A stretch of 64,000 nucleotides of DNA from an uncultured Lachnospiraceae bacterium (GCA_947174015.1 CAMWHJ010000002.1:26206-90205); one strand, 5' to 3'. Shown: positions 38,083 through 50,157, numbered from the stretch's first letter. Made by a program: numbers and translations. The notes: generated by a model from the letters alone, not told the origin.

Positions 38083-38110
38083 GTAACAGCTCAGATACCT
38101 GAACTATTAC
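38083..38110. repeat. short copy (C) of the GTAAC palindrome family overlapping a stop codon
   Basis: gtaacagctcag-atac-ctgaactattac. Confidence 0.6.
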
Positions 38111-39525
38111 TAGTAAGGTGCTTCTAAGCGGTAGATGCCTTCGGAATTTGCATAGACCTTGGTAATTTCACCGATATTTTCCGCATTCACCCCATATTTA
38201 AAATCAAAATCCTGTACTGTGCCATCAGAAAGCGTCAACCGCTTGGTTACCAGCAGATATGTGACACCATTAATCATCGTTGCCGCATTGCAGTTTAAAC
38301 TATAAGTTCCGTCTATCCCAATGGCATGCCCCTCCAAATCATAAGTCTCCCCAATATTTAACATCAGATTTCTCACTGCGGTAATTGCCTCCGGTGCCTC
38401 ATAGGTGGTATTCAGGTTTAAGGTATATTCCTTCTTTGTTACCTCACTGATTTTGCCATTTGACCCATAAACAATACAGGTAATCACAGAATTGCCCAGC
38501 CGCATGGGAATCGGCTTTTTGTATTTTAGAGATTTTTTTGTGGGGATGGAACCATCCAAAGTATAATAGGCAGTATTGTCCACCGCCACCTCAATCATAA
38601 TATCCGTAGGTTCTGTATACTCTCCGCTGTCAGGAAATATAGAGGCTGCGGCTGGAATCTCCAACTGTATGTCATACTTTTTCTTCAGTTCACTGCTGAC
38701 CATTCCCTTGGTATTTACACCGATGGCACGAAGGGTGTATTCTCCTTCCTCCAAAGTAATCGGCTTCCGATACACGTTGCTGTTTAAAGTAGGTTCGCTG
38801 CCATCCAGTGTATAATAAATGGTTTCTTTTGTTTCTGTCTTTAGTACCAAGGTTAAACTGTCCTCATATTTTCCTTCCTCTACATTTACTTTCGGTTCTG
38901 AGAGATTGTAGGCAGCAAATGCCATTTCAATATCTTTATTGTCGCAATTTTGTAGCAATTTTGTAATCTTGCTGTAATTTTCCGTCTCTTCATAAATATC
39001 AATCAATTTGCGATATGCATCAATATTTGCCGGTGACCGCTGGATGGCAGTAAGCATACATTCTTCTGCCAACTGATATTTTTTCTGCTGCTTAAAAATA
39101 TCTGTCAGAGCAATACAGATATCAAAGCTGCTTTTATCCAACTCCAATACCTTTTCATAAAACTCCATAGCCTCTTCTGTGTTATCCTTTTTTTGGGCAT
39201 ACTCTACTGCCTTTGTAAATTGGTATTCATAAGAATTCATATGTTTTATGTGAGTGCCCAGCAAAATCCCCAAAGCCAGAAGGCAGATCCCGGCAATACC
39301 AACGATTCCCACCGCTTTTTTCTTTTCAATATGAATTTTGGTCTTCTCCTCCTGCTCGCTGGCACGATAATTGCCAAATTCCTCATGAACAAGCTTTTCT
39401 AATGTCTTGGCAATTCGCTCCTCCAACTCAGGGTTGTAGTCAGGTACTATCTGAATTCCATGACCGCATTTTTCGCAATAAAGCTTTCCCTCTTCTATCT
39501 CAGTGCCGCATTTTTCACACTGCAT
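38110..39525 (-). CDS. zinc-ribbon, single-TM, TPR protein with two chitobiase/hexosaminidase C-terminal (CHB_HEX_C) repeats
   Basis: CEKCGTEIEEGKLYCEKCGHG; TPR-like; two YYTLDGSxPT...YRKPI units. Confidence 0.8.
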   Translation of the reverse strand: MQCEKCGTEIEEGKLYCEKCGHGIQIVPDYNPELEERIAKTLEKLVHEEFGNYRASEQEEKTKIHIEKKKAVGIVGIAGICLLALGILLGTHIKHMNSYEYQFTKAVEYAQKKDNTEEAMEFYEKVLELDKSSFDICIALTDIFKQQKKYQLAEECMLTAIQRSPANIDAYRKLIDIYEETENYSKITKLLQNCDNKDIEMAFAAYNLSEPKVNVEEGKYEDSLTLVLKTETKETIYYTLDGSEPTLNSNVYRKPITLEEGEYTLRAIGVNTKGMVSSELKKKYDIQLEIPAAASIFPDSGEYTEPTDIMIEVAVDNTAYYTLDGSIPTKKSLKYKKPIPMRLGNSVITCIVYGSNGKISEVTKKEYTLNLNTTYEAPEAITAVRNLMLNIGETYDLEGHAIGIDGTYSLNCNAATMINGVTYLLVTKRLTLSDGTVQDFDFKYGVNAENIGEITKVYANSEGIYRLEAPY

Positions 39526-39587
39526 GGCTCTTCCCCTTTTCCTTATATGTAACCAATCTGCCGCTGATTGATTGCCTGCCTAAGTGA

Positions 39588-40424
39588 CTACTCCATAGAA
39601 GATACACAATTTTTCATCAGCATGGCAATAGTCATCGGACCTACACCACCAGGTACTGGTGTAATTGCCTGCACATGAGGTTCCACATCAGCATAATCCA
39701 CATCACCGCAGAGTTTATTATTCTGATCTCTGTGAATTCCCACATCAATCACAACAGCCCCCTCCTTTACATAAGAGCTGTCAACCATTTTCGGTTTCCC
39801 CACAGCTACCACCAAAATATCAGCCCGCTTTGTAATTTCTTTTATATTTGCTGTTTTAGAGTGTGTAATGGTCACTGTGCCATTTTCCCGCAGCAACAGC
39901 ATTGCCATGGGTTTTCCTACAATATTGCTTCTGCCCATTACCACACACTCTTTTCCCTCAATTTCAATGCCGGAACGCTCTAATAACTCAATGACTCCTG
40001 CTGGTGTGCAGGACACAAAGCCCTTTTGTCCAATACTTAAAGCCCCCACACTCTGCGGATGGAAACCATCCACATCCTTTTCAGGCATAATGGTCTTAAT
40101 CACTTTGTCTTCGTCTATGTGCTTTGGCAAAGGAAGCTGTACTAAAATACCATTTACCTTTTCGTCCCGATTCAGTTCTTCAATTTTTCCCAGCAGCTCT
40201 GCCTCCGTGACATTTGGGGGAAACTGCACAGACAGAGAATCAATTCCAATGTACTCACAAGCCTTCTTTTTGTTGTTCACATACACGCTGGATGCCGGAT
40301 CCTCTCCTACTTGAATTACTGCCAGACAAGCCGCCTTTCCCTGTGCCTTAAAAACTGCTACCTTTTCCTTTAATTCATCTTTAATTTCCTTGGAAATTTT
40401 CTTTCCATCTATAATATATGCCAT
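39588..40424 (-). CDS. folD: methylenetetrahydrofolate dehydrogenase/cyclohydrolase
   Basis: YVNNKKKACEYIGID, GILVQLPLPKHID, GRSNIVGKPMAMLLL, TPVPGGVGPMTIAMLM. Confidence 0.97.
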   Translation of the reverse strand: MAYIIDGKKISKEIKDELKEKVAVFKAQGKAACLAVIQVGEDPASSVYVNNKKKACEYIGIDSLSVQFPPNVTEAELLGKIEELNRDEKVNGILVQLPLPKHIDEDKVIKTIMPEKDVDGFHPQSVGALSIGQKGFVSCTPAGVIELLERSGIEIEGKECVVMGRSNIVGKPMAMLLLRENGTVTITHSKTANIKEITKRADILVVAVGKPKMVDSSYVKEGAVVIDVGIHRDQNNKLCGDVDYADVEPHVQAITPVPGGVGPMTIAMLMKNCVSSME

Positions 40425-40478
40425 ATGTTTTCCTTTCTTTAGCTAAAGCTGACAGCATAAACTGCCAGCTTCCATCTA

Positions 40479-42149
40479 TTAAAATAGACCTGTGATCACT
40501 CCATTATCATCCACATCAATATTGTTGGCAGCCGGTACCTTCGGAAGTCCCGGCATAGTCATAATAGACCCTGTGATCACTACCACAAAACCTGCTCCGG
40601 CATTTACATATACTTCACGCACATTCAAAGTAAAGCCTTCCGGTCTGCCAAGCTTTGTCTGATCGTCCGACAGGGAATACTGTGTCTTTGCCATACATAC
40701 TGGAAGCGTGCCAAATCCTAAATCTTCAATGGTCTTTAACATCTTAGCTGCTGCCGGTGCAAAGCTTACATCCCTGGCACCATAAATCTCTGTGGCGATG
40801 GTCTCCACCTTTTCCTTTAAGGACATGGAATCCTCATATAAAGGCTGAAAACTGCCGGACTTATTTTCCAAAGTGTCTATCACCTTTTGGGCAAGCTCTA
40901 TTCCTCCGTCGCCGCCATGCTCCCAAACCTGAGCCAAAGCAAATTCACAGCCCCGCTCCTCACAGAACTGCTTAATGTAATCGGTTTCTGCCGGTGTATC
41001 TGTAATAAAAGAATTTAAAGTTACCACAACTGGTACACCATATTTCTGCAGATTTTCAATGTGCTTTTCTAAGTTTACAATACCTGCCTTTAGTGCATCC
41101 AAATTTTCACTATTTAACTCTGCCTTTGGAACACCACCGTTATACTTTAAGGCACGAACCGTTGCCACTAAAACAACTGCGTCCGGTTTTAAGCCTGCCT
41201 TACGGCATTTAATATCAAAAAACTTCTCTGCCCCTAAATCAGCACCAAAACCAGCCTCTGTCACCACAATATCTGCTAACTTTAAAGCTGTTTTGGTGGC
41301 TCTTACACTGTTGCAGCCATGGGCAATATTCGCAAATGGACCACCATGAACCAATGCAGGTGTATGCTCTAAGGTCTGAATTACATTGGGCTTTAAAGCA
41401 TCCTTCAGCAGGGCCGCCATGGCACCCACTGCATTTAAATCCCTGGCTGTTACCGGCTTGCCTTCTCTGGTATAAGCCACAATAATACTGCCAAGACGTT
41501 TCTTTAAGTCCTTCATATCGTCAGCAAGGCAGAGAATAGCCATGATTTCCGAGGCAACGGTAATCACAAAATGATCATCTCTTACCACACCGTCCATCTT
41601 ACCGCCAAGACCCACTACAATATTTCGCAGCACTCTGTCATTCATGTCAAGACATCTCTTCCACACAATCTGTCTGGTATCAATTCCCAGTTCATTGCCC
41701 TGCTGAATATGATTGTCAAGCATGGCAGCCAACAGATTATTGGCAGAAGTAATGGCATGAAAATCCCCAGTGAAATGCAGGTTTAAGTCCTCCATAGGCA
41801 CCACCTGTGCATAGCCGCCGCCGGCGGCACCGCCCTTGATGCCAAAGCAGGGACCTAAGGATGGCTCCCGAAGAGCAATCACCGTAGGCTTATTTAATTT
41901 ATTCAGTGCCTGACCCAAACCTACGGTAATGGTGGTCTTACCTTCTCCTGCCGGTGTTGGATTAATAGCAGTGACCAGCACAAGCTTTCCATCTTTCTTG
42001 TCTTTTACTCTATTCCATAACTCATCGGATAATTTCCCCTTATACTTTCCATATAATTCCAAATCATCCGCCTCAATGCCAAAAGGCTTAACAACTTCTG
42101 TGATTGGCAGCATTTCCGCTTCCTGTGCAATCTGAATATCTGTTTTCAT
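40479..42149 (-). CDS. fhs: formate-tetrahydrofolate ligase
   Basis: [55 protein letters not shown]. Confidence 0.98.
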   Translation of the reverse strand: MKTDIQIAQEAEMLPITEVVKPFGIEADDLELYGKYKGKLSDELWNRVKDKKDGKLVLVTAINPTPAGEGKTTITVGLGQALNKLNKPTVIALREPSLGPCFGIKGGAAGGGYAQVVPMEDLNLHFTGDFHAITSANNLLAAMLDNHIQQGNELGIDTRQIVWKRCLDMNDRVLRNIVVGLGGKMDGVVRDDHFVITVASEIMAILCLADDMKDLKKRLGSIIVAYTREGKPVTARDLNAVGAMAALLKDALKPNVIQTLEHTPALVHGGPFANIAHGCNSVRATKTALKLADIVVTEAGFGADLGAEKFFDIKCRKAGLKPDAVVLVATVRALKYNGGVPKAELNSENLDALKAGIVNLEKHIENLQKYGVPVVVTLNSFITDTPAETDYIKQFCEERGCEFALAQVWEHGGDGGIELAQKVIDTLENKSGSFQPLYEDSMSLKEKVETIATEIYGARDVSFAPAAAKMLKTIEDLGFGTLPVCMAKTQYSLSDDQTKLGRPEGFTLNVREVYVNAGAGFVVVITGSIMTMPGLPKVPAANNIDVDDNGVITGLF

Positions 42150-42173
42150 ACTTTTCCTCCATATTACTTATAC

Positions 42174-44927
42174 TTATAAGTATTCTTCTATGTATTGTTC
42201 AAATTCTTCCATGGACATCAGCACTTTTCTAGGCTTAGTGCCTTCTTCCTCGCCTACCACACCTGCCTCTGCCAACTGATCCATAATTCTGGCTGCCCGG
42301 TTAAAACCAATCTTAAACACACGCTGCAGCATTCCAATAGAAGCTTTGTCTTTCTCAATAATAAACTTGGCAGCTTCCTCAAATTTGGCGTCTCGCTCCG
42401 GTCCCTCACTTTCACTGCCCGCACTGCTGCTGCCAGACTGTGTCACACTTTGGATTTTCTCTTCAATATCGGAACTGTAAATATTGCCCTCATTGCGGCT
42501 TGCTAAAAATTCCACCACATTGCTGACTTCCTTATCCGACACAAAGGCACACTGGACACGCACCGGCTTTTGGTAGCCCTGTGGGAAAAACAGCATATCA
42601 CCCTTTCCCAGTAACTTTTCCGCACCTCCCATATCAAGGATGGTTCTCGAATCCACACTGGAGGATACGGCAAAGGCAATACGGGATGGCATATTTGCCT
42701 TAATCAGACCAGTGATAACGTTGACACTGGGTCTCTGAGTTGCAATAATCAAGTGGATACCGGCTGCTCTCGCCAACTGGGACAAACGCACAATGGCTGC
42801 CTCCACGTCACCGGAAGCCACCATCATAAGATCTGCCAACTCATCTACGATAATGACAATCTGAGGCAGTTTTTCCGGTTTCTCACCCTCTAAACCTTCC
42901 AAAGCATCCACCTTTTCATTATAACCTTCAATTCCTCGTACCCCCACTGCTGCAAACTTCTGGTAACGGGCATCCATCTCTGCCACTGCCCAGTTTAAAG
43001 CCCCTGCCGCCTTTTTGGGGTCGGTGACCACCGGAATCAGCAGATGAGGAATTCCATTGTATACACTTAATTCCACCACTTTAGGGTCCACCATAATAAG
43101 TTTTACCTGATCCGGTCTTGCCTTGTACAAAATACTCATAATAATGGTGTTGATACAAACGGACTTACCGGAACCAGTGGAACCTGCAATCAGCAGATGA
43201 GGCATTTTTGCAATGTCCGTAACCACATTTTGCCCTCCGATGTCCTTACCTACTGCAAAGGCAAGCCTTGATTTATGATCTTGGAAATTCTTATCCTCCA
43301 GCAAATCCCTTAACATCACCGCACTGCTTTCCTTGTTGGGCAATTCGATTCCCACCGCTGCCTTTCCCGGAATCGGTGCCTCAATACGAATGTCTGCCGC
43401 CGCCAGATTCAGCTTAATATCATCACTTAAGCCCACAATTTTGCTGACTTTCACACCCTGTTCCGGCTGAATCTCATAACGGGTTACTGCCGGACCACAG
43501 CTCACATTGGTTACTCTTGCCTTTACTCCAAAGCTTTGCAGTGTCTGCTGCAATTTTAAAGCAGTGGCTTTCAAATATTCCTCTGAATCTCCGATTGCTT
43601 TTCCGTTGCCTGCTTTCAGTAGATCCAGTGAGGGAAATTCATATTCTTTCGGAGGTGGGGTTGTTGGAATCTCACTGCTTTCTTCCACCTCAATGGTGGA
43701 TTTATAAGGAGAAACCACCGTTTCATCCTTAGGCAGTTCCATTTGTGCAATTTCCTCTTTGGAAGGCTCCTGTACTTTTTTGGAAACTGTATTTTCCGCT
43801 TTTGGTTCCTGTTTTGTCTGGTTGGATTCCTGCTGTTCTAAACTAACCGAACTGATAGGAGCTACATTTTCCAATTCTTCCATGGTTTGTTCCACAATGG
43901 GAATATCCCAATCCTCTTTGGAAGATTCCTCCGGCTGTACCAAAGGTGTATTTTCTTTGACTATTTCAATTACTGGTTTCGGTGCAGGCTTTGATGTGCT
44001 GACAGTCTCTGGCTTATGTACCGGTTCTGCTTTTGGAATACTTATCTTTGTCGCTGACTTGGCTTGAGCAGTATCCCCAAAAACATCCACATAACTGCCA
44101 TCTAACTTTTGCTCTGCAATAGGAGCACCGCTGATGGTGATTTCCTCCATCTCATCTGCCGGCTTTGCCTTTTTTCCGTTACTCAAATCCAAATCAAAGG
44201 AAACTCCTGACACCTTATTGTCCATGCGCCGTCTGTTTTCCTCTGCTTCCTGACGTTCCCGCCGTGCCCTGCTTCGCTCTCTGTGACGATCCGCCTCATC
44301 TCTGGCAGTCTGATATACCTTTTGACCGCCATGCTGCAAACCCCGGAAAAAAGACTTTTCCGTGATTAATACGATACAGATAATAAAAAGTATAATATCC
44401 ACCACATAGGCACCAATCACACCGAATACCGTCATGAACATTTTTGCAAATAAGCCGCCCAGCAATCCGCCTCCGGTCTTTTCTGTTTGAGAATACCCAA
44501 AGCATTCAAAAACTTTCATTCCGGCAATATCATGTACCAGAAGCAGTTCTAAAAAGGTGCATACTGTCACAAACATCAAAATACATGCCACTAATTTGAT
44601 GGCAGCAATGGTATTCCCCTTATTAGAGATAAAAAACGCTGTTCCGAAAAATAAAAATACCGGCATCACATAGGACATTATGCCAAACAATCCAAACATA
44701 AGGAAATTGACACCCTCTCCAAAGATACCACCCACCTTAAAACACCCCAGTATCAGCAGTATAGATACCGCTAAAACTATCAGCAATATCACCTCATCCC
44801 TGAGAAAGCTTTCCTGCTCCTGCTGTTTGGCTGTCTGTTTTCCCTTTGCTGTTTTCTTGGTGGAAGCCTTACTTTTCGACTGGGAAGCTACACTTTTCCT
44901 CTGCCCATTTCCTTTTGTGGCTGCCAT
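42174..44927 (-). CDS. FtsK/SpoIIIE DNA translocase
   Basis: [77 protein letters not shown]; gamma domain at C-terminus. Confidence 0.96.
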   Translation of the reverse strand: MAATKGNGQRKSVASQSKSKASTKKTAKGKQTAKQQEQESFLRDEVILLIVLAVSILLILGCFKVGGIFGEGVNFLMFGLFGIMSYVMPVFLFFGTAFFISNKGNTIAAIKLVACILMFVTVCTFLELLLVHDIAGMKVFECFGYSQTEKTGGGLLGGLFAKMFMTVFGVIGAYVVDIILFIICIVLITEKSFFRGLQHGGQKVYQTARDEADRHRERSRARRERQEAEENRRRMDNKVSGVSFDLDLSNGKKAKPADEMEEITISGAPIAEQKLDGSYVDVFGDTAQAKSATKISIPKAEPVHKPETVSTSKPAPKPVIEIVKENTPLVQPEESSKEDWDIPIVEQTMEELENVAPISSVSLEQQESNQTKQEPKAENTVSKKVQEPSKEEIAQMELPKDETVVSPYKSTIEVEESSEIPTTPPPKEYEFPSLDLLKAGNGKAIGDSEEYLKATALKLQQTLQSFGVKARVTNVSCGPAVTRYEIQPEQGVKVSKIVGLSDDIKLNLAAADIRIEAPIPGKAAVGIELPNKESSAVMLRDLLEDKNFQDHKSRLAFAVGKDIGGQNVVTDIAKMPHLLIAGSTGSGKSVCINTIIMSILYKARPDQVKLIMVDPKVVELSVYNGIPHLLIPVVTDPKKAAGALNWAVAEMDARYQKFAAVGVRGIEGYNEKVDALEGLEGEKPEKLPQIVIIVDELADLMMVASGDVEAAIVRLSQLARAAGIHLIIATQRPSVNVITGLIKANMPSRIAFAVSSSVDSRTILDMGGAEKLLGKGDMLFFPQGYQKPVRVQCAFVSDKEVSNVVEFLASRNEGNIYSSDIEEKIQSVTQSGSSSAGSESEGPERDAKFEEAAKFIIEKDKASIGMLQRVFKIGFNRAARIMDQLAEAGVVGEEEGTKPRKVLMSMEEFEQYIEEYL

Positions 44928-45089
44928 TTCAATCCCTACCTTCATTTATGATTCACTGATACATGAAAACAGATGAATTACCGCCATCATTTCACTTCCA
45001 TGCGTCAGCCAATGCTCTTGCTTGTACTCCTACATGCGTAACATGTACCAGTAAACCATTTTAAACAAATACTCTTGAATTGTCAAATA

Positions 45090-45803
45090 CTAAATTTCAT
45101 GATGTCCATTCCTGTATTCTTCTGTCATGATCTTCAATTTAGAAAGTGCCTGCCGGATACCTCCTACCTCATTGACAATTCCTGCCTTCACTGCCTCCTC
45201 TCCCACCAGAATCGTTCCTAAATCCTTGGTGAGCATGCCGGTATTTAACATCATAGCTTCCACACGTTCTTTACTGGTCTTAGAATGGTTGGCAATAAAT
45301 CCCACAATCCTGTCCTGAATCAATTTAAAATAGTCATAGGTCTGCGGAGCTCCAATCACCGTACCACTCATACGCACCGGATGAATGATCATGGTACCAC
45401 TTGGCACAATAAAGGAATAATTGCTTGCCACCGCCAAAGGCACACCGATGGAATGGCTGTCTCCAATCACCAGTGATACCGTGGGTTTACTTAAGGATGC
45501 AATCATTTCTGCCAAAGCAAGTCCTGCGGACACATCACCACCCACCGTATTAATCAGCAACAGCACACCCTCAATGTTTTTATCGCCCTCAATATCTGCC
45601 AGTTTTGGGAGAATATGCTCATATTTGGTACTTTTTGTATTGGAAGGAAGATTCTCATGTCCCTCAATTTCGCCGATAATGGTCAGGATATGAATTTTAT
45701 CACTCTTTTCCACACCATCAATAACTACCTGACCAAATTTTTCAATACGTTCATCCTTTTCCTCTGTGTGCTCCTGTTTCTCTATTTTTTCTTGGTTCTC
45801 CAT
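45090..45803 (-). CDS. ClpP-fold protease, TepA-like
   Basis: LLLINTVGGDVSAGLALAEMIASLSKPTVSLVIGDSHSIGVPLAVASNYSFIVPSGTMIIHPVRMSG. Confidence 0.85.
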   Translation of the reverse strand: MENQEKIEKQEHTEEKDERIEKFGQVVIDGVEKSDKIHILTIIGEIEGHENLPSNTKSTKYEHILPKLADIEGDKNIEGVLLLINTVGGDVSAGLALAEMIASLSKPTVSLVIGDSHSIGVPLAVASNYSFIVPSGTMIIHPVRMSGTVIGAPQTYDYFKLIQDRIVGFIANHSKTSKERVEAMMLNTGMLTKDLGTILVGEEAVKAGIVNEVGGIRQALSKLKIMTEEYRNGHHEI

Positions 45804-45866
45804 ACGTCACTTGCACCTTTCCTTATTGATTTTGCTTCCTACATGTGTTTTTTACAAAAAAGAAAA

Positions 45867-45903
45867 AACACTAAGGAGAGCAATTACCGCTTCCCTTAGT
45901 GTT
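45867..45903 (-). terminator. intrinsic terminator downstream of metY
   Basis: minus strand AACACTAAGG...CCTTAGTGTTTTTTC. Confidence 0.85.
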
Positions 45904-45939
45904 TCCCGGTTCTAAATATTCTATGTATATAATAAAGCT

Positions 45940-47229
45940 TTAGCACTCTGCCATTGCCTGCTCTAAATCTGCAATAATATCCTCTGCATTCTCAATACCT
46001 ACCGACAGACGAATCAAATCCGGCTGTACCCCTGCCTCTATTAACTGTTCTTCTGTCATTTGACGGTGAGTATGACTTGCAGGATGCAGAACAGATGTTC
46101 TTGCATCCGCCACATGAGTTACAATGGCAGCTAATTTTAATCTGTCCATAAATTTTTCTGCAGTAGCTCTGTCCCCCTTTAATCCAAAAGAAATCACGCC
46201 GCAGGTTCCATTTGGCATATATTTCTGTGCCAATGCATAATATTTATTATTCTCCAAGCCAGCATAATTTACCCAAGCCACCTTTGGATTCTTCGCTAAA
46301 TATTTTGCCACAGTCAAGGCATTTTCGCAATGTCTGGGCATTCTTAAGTGAAGTGTTTCCAAACCCAAATTTAACAAAAAGGCATTCTGGGGCGACTGAA
46401 TAGAACCCAAATCACGCATCAACTGTGAAGTTGCCTTGGTAATATAGGCAAGCTTGCCAAACTTCTGAGTATAGACTATTCCATGGTAGGATTCATCTGG
46501 TTCTGTTAAGCCTTTAAACTTATCGTGATTTGCCTCCCAATCAAAATTGCCGCTGTCTACGATGCAACCGCCCACACACGCTGCATGACCATCCATATAC
46601 TTGGTGGTGGAATGGGTCACAATATCTGCTCCCCATTCAAAAGGACGGCAGTTAATTGGTGTGGCAAAGGTATTGTCCACAATCAAGGGCACACCATTAC
46701 TGTGTGCCAGTTCCGCAAATTTTTCAATATCCAATACGGTCAAAGCCGGATTTGCTATGGTCTCTGCAAAAACACAACGAGTATTTTTCTGAACTGCTTT
46801 CTGCAATTCTTCCAATGGTGCATCCGGATCCACAAAGGTAGCTTCAATGCCTAACTTCTTCATGGTGGTGCCAAATAAGTTGAATGTTCCGCCGTATAAT
46901 GCGGAAGAACATACCATGTGACTGCCTGCCTCACAGATATTAAATACTGCATAGAAATTGGCTGCCTGACCGGAGGAAGTCAGCATACCTGCCACACCGC
47001 CCTCTAAACTGGCAATCTTGGCTGCCACTGCATCATTGGTGGGATTCTGTAATCTGGTATAGAAATAACCGGAATCCTCCAAATCAAAGAGACGTCCCAT
47101 CTGCTCGCTGGTATCATACTTGTATGTGGTACTTTGATAAATAGGAAGAATTCTCGGCTCACCCTTTTGAGGTTTCCACCCTTCCTGAATGCATTTTGTC
47201 TCAATTTTGTAATCGTTCTGTTTATTCAT
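45940..47229 (-). CDS. O-acetylhomoserine aminocarboxypropyltransferase / Cys-Met PLP enzyme
   Basis: YTRLQNPTNDAVAAKIASLEGGVAGMLTSSGQAA; VDNTFATPINCRPFEWGADIVTHSTTKYMDGH. Confidence 0.95.
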   Translation of the reverse strand: MNKQNDYKIETKCIQEGWKPQKGEPRILPIYQSTTYKYDTSEQMGRLFDLEDSGYFYTRLQNPTNDAVAAKIASLEGGVAGMLTSSGQAANFYAVFNICEAGSHMVCSSALYGGTFNLFGTTMKKLGIEATFVDPDAPLEELQKAVQKNTRCVFAETIANPALTVLDIEKFAELAHSNGVPLIVDNTFATPINCRPFEWGADIVTHSTTKYMDGHAACVGGCIVDSGNFDWEANHDKFKGLTEPDESYHGIVYTQKFGKLAYITKATSQLMRDLGSIQSPQNAFLLNLGLETLHLRMPRHCENALTVAKYLAKNPKVAWVNYAGLENNKYYALAQKYMPNGTCGVISFGLKGDRATAEKFMDRLKLAAIVTHVADARTSVLHPASHTHRQMTEEQLIEAGVQPDLIRLSVGIENAEDIIADLEQAMAEC

Positions 47230-47244
47230 GTCATCCTGCCTTTC

Positions 47245-48177
47245 CTATTGCTGCAGCAAATATTTCCGCTCCAATCCCAACACCATGTCTGTGTATATTT
47301 CCTTACATTCCTCTTTCCTGCCCTTTTCCAGCAAACGAATGCAGGGAGACAGATACTGTGTATAGATTTCTCTGTATATATCGCCACGATCCTTACACTT
47401 ATTGATTCTCTTCACAATGGAGGGTGCAATGTCATAATAAGCATTCACAATCCTTGCTCCGTCCTCTGTTGACCGGAGATAAGTGTCACGATAATCTCTT
47501 AAAATATTTAACTCGTAGCAGTCATCCTCCTTACCAAGACTCTCGCAGACTGCTGTTGTAATATAGCAAAGCTTGCTCTTGAAATTACTGTTAATTTTTG
47601 CAAAATTAGTACAGCTAATCTGATATTTTGGAAAAGCCTCCTGCCATCCCTCTGCTACACATTCCGTCAATTCCCGCATGGCCTGCCCCTGATAGTGCAG
47701 CATCGCTGGAATCATATAGACGGTAAGCTTCAAGTTGTCATTGATCAGGCGGTTCTCCCGCTGCCCCTTTTCCTGTCTTTCCAGCAAATGCTTTTCTGTC
47801 TCCACCAACTGGTTTACCATACGTCTTAAAAAGCCTTCTTTGTCACCGCTGGCAGCATATAACCGATCAATAGCCATGTACTTTTGATAATTCTGATTAA
47901 AATAAGTATCAAAGGCATCCTTGTATGTATCTTTCTTAAACATAGGGATTCCTTCATTATAATTCAGCATTTGGGGAAAGTCCTCCAATGCCTCATTTAA
48001 TTCTTGGGTATATTCGTCTTTGTCCATCATTTTCACAACTGTTTCCTTCTCAACGGTTTTGATAATTTCCTTACTGTTTACCTCTTCACCACAATATCTG
48101 CACTGCATTATCTCATCTGCCGAGGATAACTGAATGATTCTCAGACATTTTGGACATTTTCCCTCTGTAAATATCAT
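47245..48177 (-). CDS. zinc-ribbon protein with CFI-box-CTERM-like domain
   Basis: CPKCLRIIQLSSADEIMQCRYCGEE; CYITTAVCESLGKEDDCYELNILRDYRDTYLRSTEDGARIVNAYYDIAPSIVKRI. Confidence 0.7.
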   Translation of the reverse strand: MIFTEGKCPKCLRIIQLSSADEIMQCRYCGEEVNSKEIIKTVEKETVVKMMDKDEYTQELNEALEDFPQMLNYNEGIPMFKKDTYKDAFDTYFNQNYQKYMAIDRLYAASGDKEGFLRRMVNQLVETEKHLLERQEKGQRENRLINDNLKLTVYMIPAMLHYQGQAMRELTECVAEGWQEAFPKYQISCTNFAKINSNFKSKLCYITTAVCESLGKEDDCYELNILRDYRDTYLRSTEDGARIVNAYYDIAPSIVKRINKCKDRGDIYREIYTQYLSPCIRLLEKGRKEECKEIYTDMVLGLERKYLLQQ

Positions 48178-48397
48178 AATGACTCCTTTTACCTATATGA
48201 ATCTGAATTTAAAACTTTATGTATTATAGCACACTGCCTCTGAAAAGCAAAGTAATTTTTTCTTAATAATTATCATTTTATGAACATTTTGTTAATTTTG
48301 TTGTAATATTTTAGACATAGGAAAAGCTTTTCTATACAATTTACAGAAAAGCTTTCCTAATTTTTACCATTTTTTATAGAAAAAACAAAAACATCTT

Positions 48398-49126
48398 TTA
48401 CTCATCCCAATTATGGTAAACCATCTGAACATCATCATCCTCATCTAACAAATCAAGGGTACGCTGAATATTCTTAATATCCTGCTCCTCTGTTAATTCC
48501 ACATAGGTCTGAGGTATCATGGTTACCTCTGCCTCTGCCATAGGAACACCTGCATCTTCCAATGCCTGACGCACCATACTAAAATCCTCTGGTGCTGTAA
48601 GAATTTCGTAGCAGTCCTCCTCTTCATTAAAATCCTCTGCACCTGCATCCAAAGCAGTCATCATCAACTCATCTGCATCTGTATCATAAGCTTCTTTGTC
48701 AATGATAATCTGTCCTTTCTTGTCAAACATGTATGATACACATCCCTGTGTACCAACATTGCCGTGTCCTTTTGTAAAAGCATTCCGTACATTGGCGGCA
48801 GTACGATTCTTGTTATCCGTCAAGGCATCTACGATAATGGCAGTACCATTCGGTCCATAACCTTCATATGTAACTACCTCATAATTTACACTGTTGGCAT
48901 CACCGGCAGCCTTCTTGATCCCTCTGTCAATGGTATCGTTGGGCATATTGTTGGCTTTTGCCTTGGCAATTACATCTCGAAGTTTGCTGTTATTGGCAGG
49001 GTCTGCACCGCCCTCTTTTACGGCAACAGCAATTTCTCTTCCTATGATAGTAAAGATTTTTCCCTTTGCAGCATCATTTTTTTCCTTTTTATGTTTAATA
49101 TTAGCAAATTTTGAATGTCCTGACAT
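48398..49126 (-). CDS. YebC/PmpR-family regulator
   Basis: [75 protein letters not shown]. Confidence 0.97.
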   Translation of the reverse strand: MSGHSKFANIKHKKEKNDAAKGKIFTIIGREIAVAVKEGGADPANNSKLRDVIAKAKANNMPNDTIDRGIKKAAGDANSVNYEVVTYEGYGPNGTAIIVDALTDNKNRTAANVRNAFTKGHGNVGTQGCVSYMFDKKGQIIIDKEAYDTDADELMMTALDAGAEDFNEEEDCYEILTAPEDFSMVRQALEDAGVPMAEAEVTMIPQTYVELTEEQDIKNIQRTLDLLDEDDDVQMVYHNWDE

Positions 49127-49209
49127 ACATTTCTTCCTTTCGTTAAATTCTTATCTCCACAATAATATCACGCATTTCCAATATTGGCAAGCCTTGTTCT
49201 TCATAACTG

Positions 49210-50145
49210 TTACGCATTTTCACAAAAGAGTTCTTTCTTTTTCTGAACCATCACCATCCCAATTTTTTTGTTATCTATGGAAAGAATGGTGAACTCATAA
49301 CCTTGGTATTCTATGACAGCCTTTTCATTTTCTTTGGGAATATGCTCTAATTTTGATATTAAAAGCCCATTCAGGGTATCAAATTCCTCTGTAATCTCAA
49401 TCCCCAAAACCTCCTCTATTTCTGCCAGCTGCGTCAAGCCATCCATCATAAAGCTTTCTTCTGCCAGCTTGTGAATAGGTTCTTCCTCCTGATCATATTC
49501 ATCCATAATATTTCCCACAATCTCTTCTAAAATATCCTCCAAAGAAATGATACCGCTCATCTGACCATATTCATCTATGACAATCGCCAACTGCTGCTTT
49601 TCCTTCTGCATAATATGAAACATCTGGTGAATATTTTTTGTTTCCGGCACCAGCATAGGATCACGAATCAAACCATCAATATCCTTTACTTTTACATCTG
49701 AAAAATCTCCACTGTTATGTATGGTAAAGGCATCCCGAAGGTGCACAATACCCAAAATGTCGTCTAAATCCTTATGATAGACCGGATAGCGGGACTTGTT
49801 TTCTCCCAACATAAAATCCAAAGCCTCTGACAAGGTAGCATTGCCGTCCACCGCCAGCACATTTACACGATGCTGCATCACGTCCTTTGCCTCCTTGTCA
49901 CCCATCTCAAAGATGTTACTAATCATCTTTGCCTCATTTGCTTCTAATACCCCCTGCTCATGCCCCTCATTTACCATGGACAGAATTTCCTCTTCTGTCA
50001 CATCCTCCTGGGAAAACTTCAGCGTTATGCCAAAAGTCTGATTCAGCCATTGAGACACACTCACAAAGAATTTTTCTGATGGCAGGCAAAATCCCGCCAC
50101 AAATGCTACAAATACAAAAATTAACCAGGGATAAGTATCCTCCAT
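49210..50145 (-). CDS. CorC/HlyC family CBS-domain protein
   Basis: EEEILSMVNEGHEQGVLEANEAKMISNIFEMGDKEAKDVMQHRVNV; CBS pair; CorC_HlyC domain. Confidence 0.92.
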   Translation of the reverse strand: MEDTYPWLIFVFVAFVAGFCLPSEKFFVSVSQWLNQTFGITLKFSQEDVTEEEILSMVNEGHEQGVLEANEAKMISNIFEMGDKEAKDVMQHRVNVLAVDGNATLSEALDFMLGENKSRYPVYHKDLDDILGIVHLRDAFTIHNSGDFSDVKVKDIDGLIRDPMLVPETKNIHQMFHIMQKEKQQLAIVIDEYGQMSGIISLEDILEEIVGNIMDEYDQEEEPIHKLAEESFMMDGLTQLAEIEEVLGIEITEEFDTLNGLLISKLEHIPKENEKAVIEYQGYEFTILSIDNKKIGMVMVQKKKELFCENA

Positions 50146-50157
50146 ATAATCTCCTTC

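Noticed and set aside
48300-48350. Hairpin aggaaaagcttttct...agaaaagctttcct downstream of yebC as a special element
   Set aside because: Ordinary terminator-like stem; not related to the GTAAC family.
49204-49214. ataactgttacg near the hlyC stop as another GTAAC element
   Set aside because: Only one end matches and no inverted partner was found nearby; could be chance.
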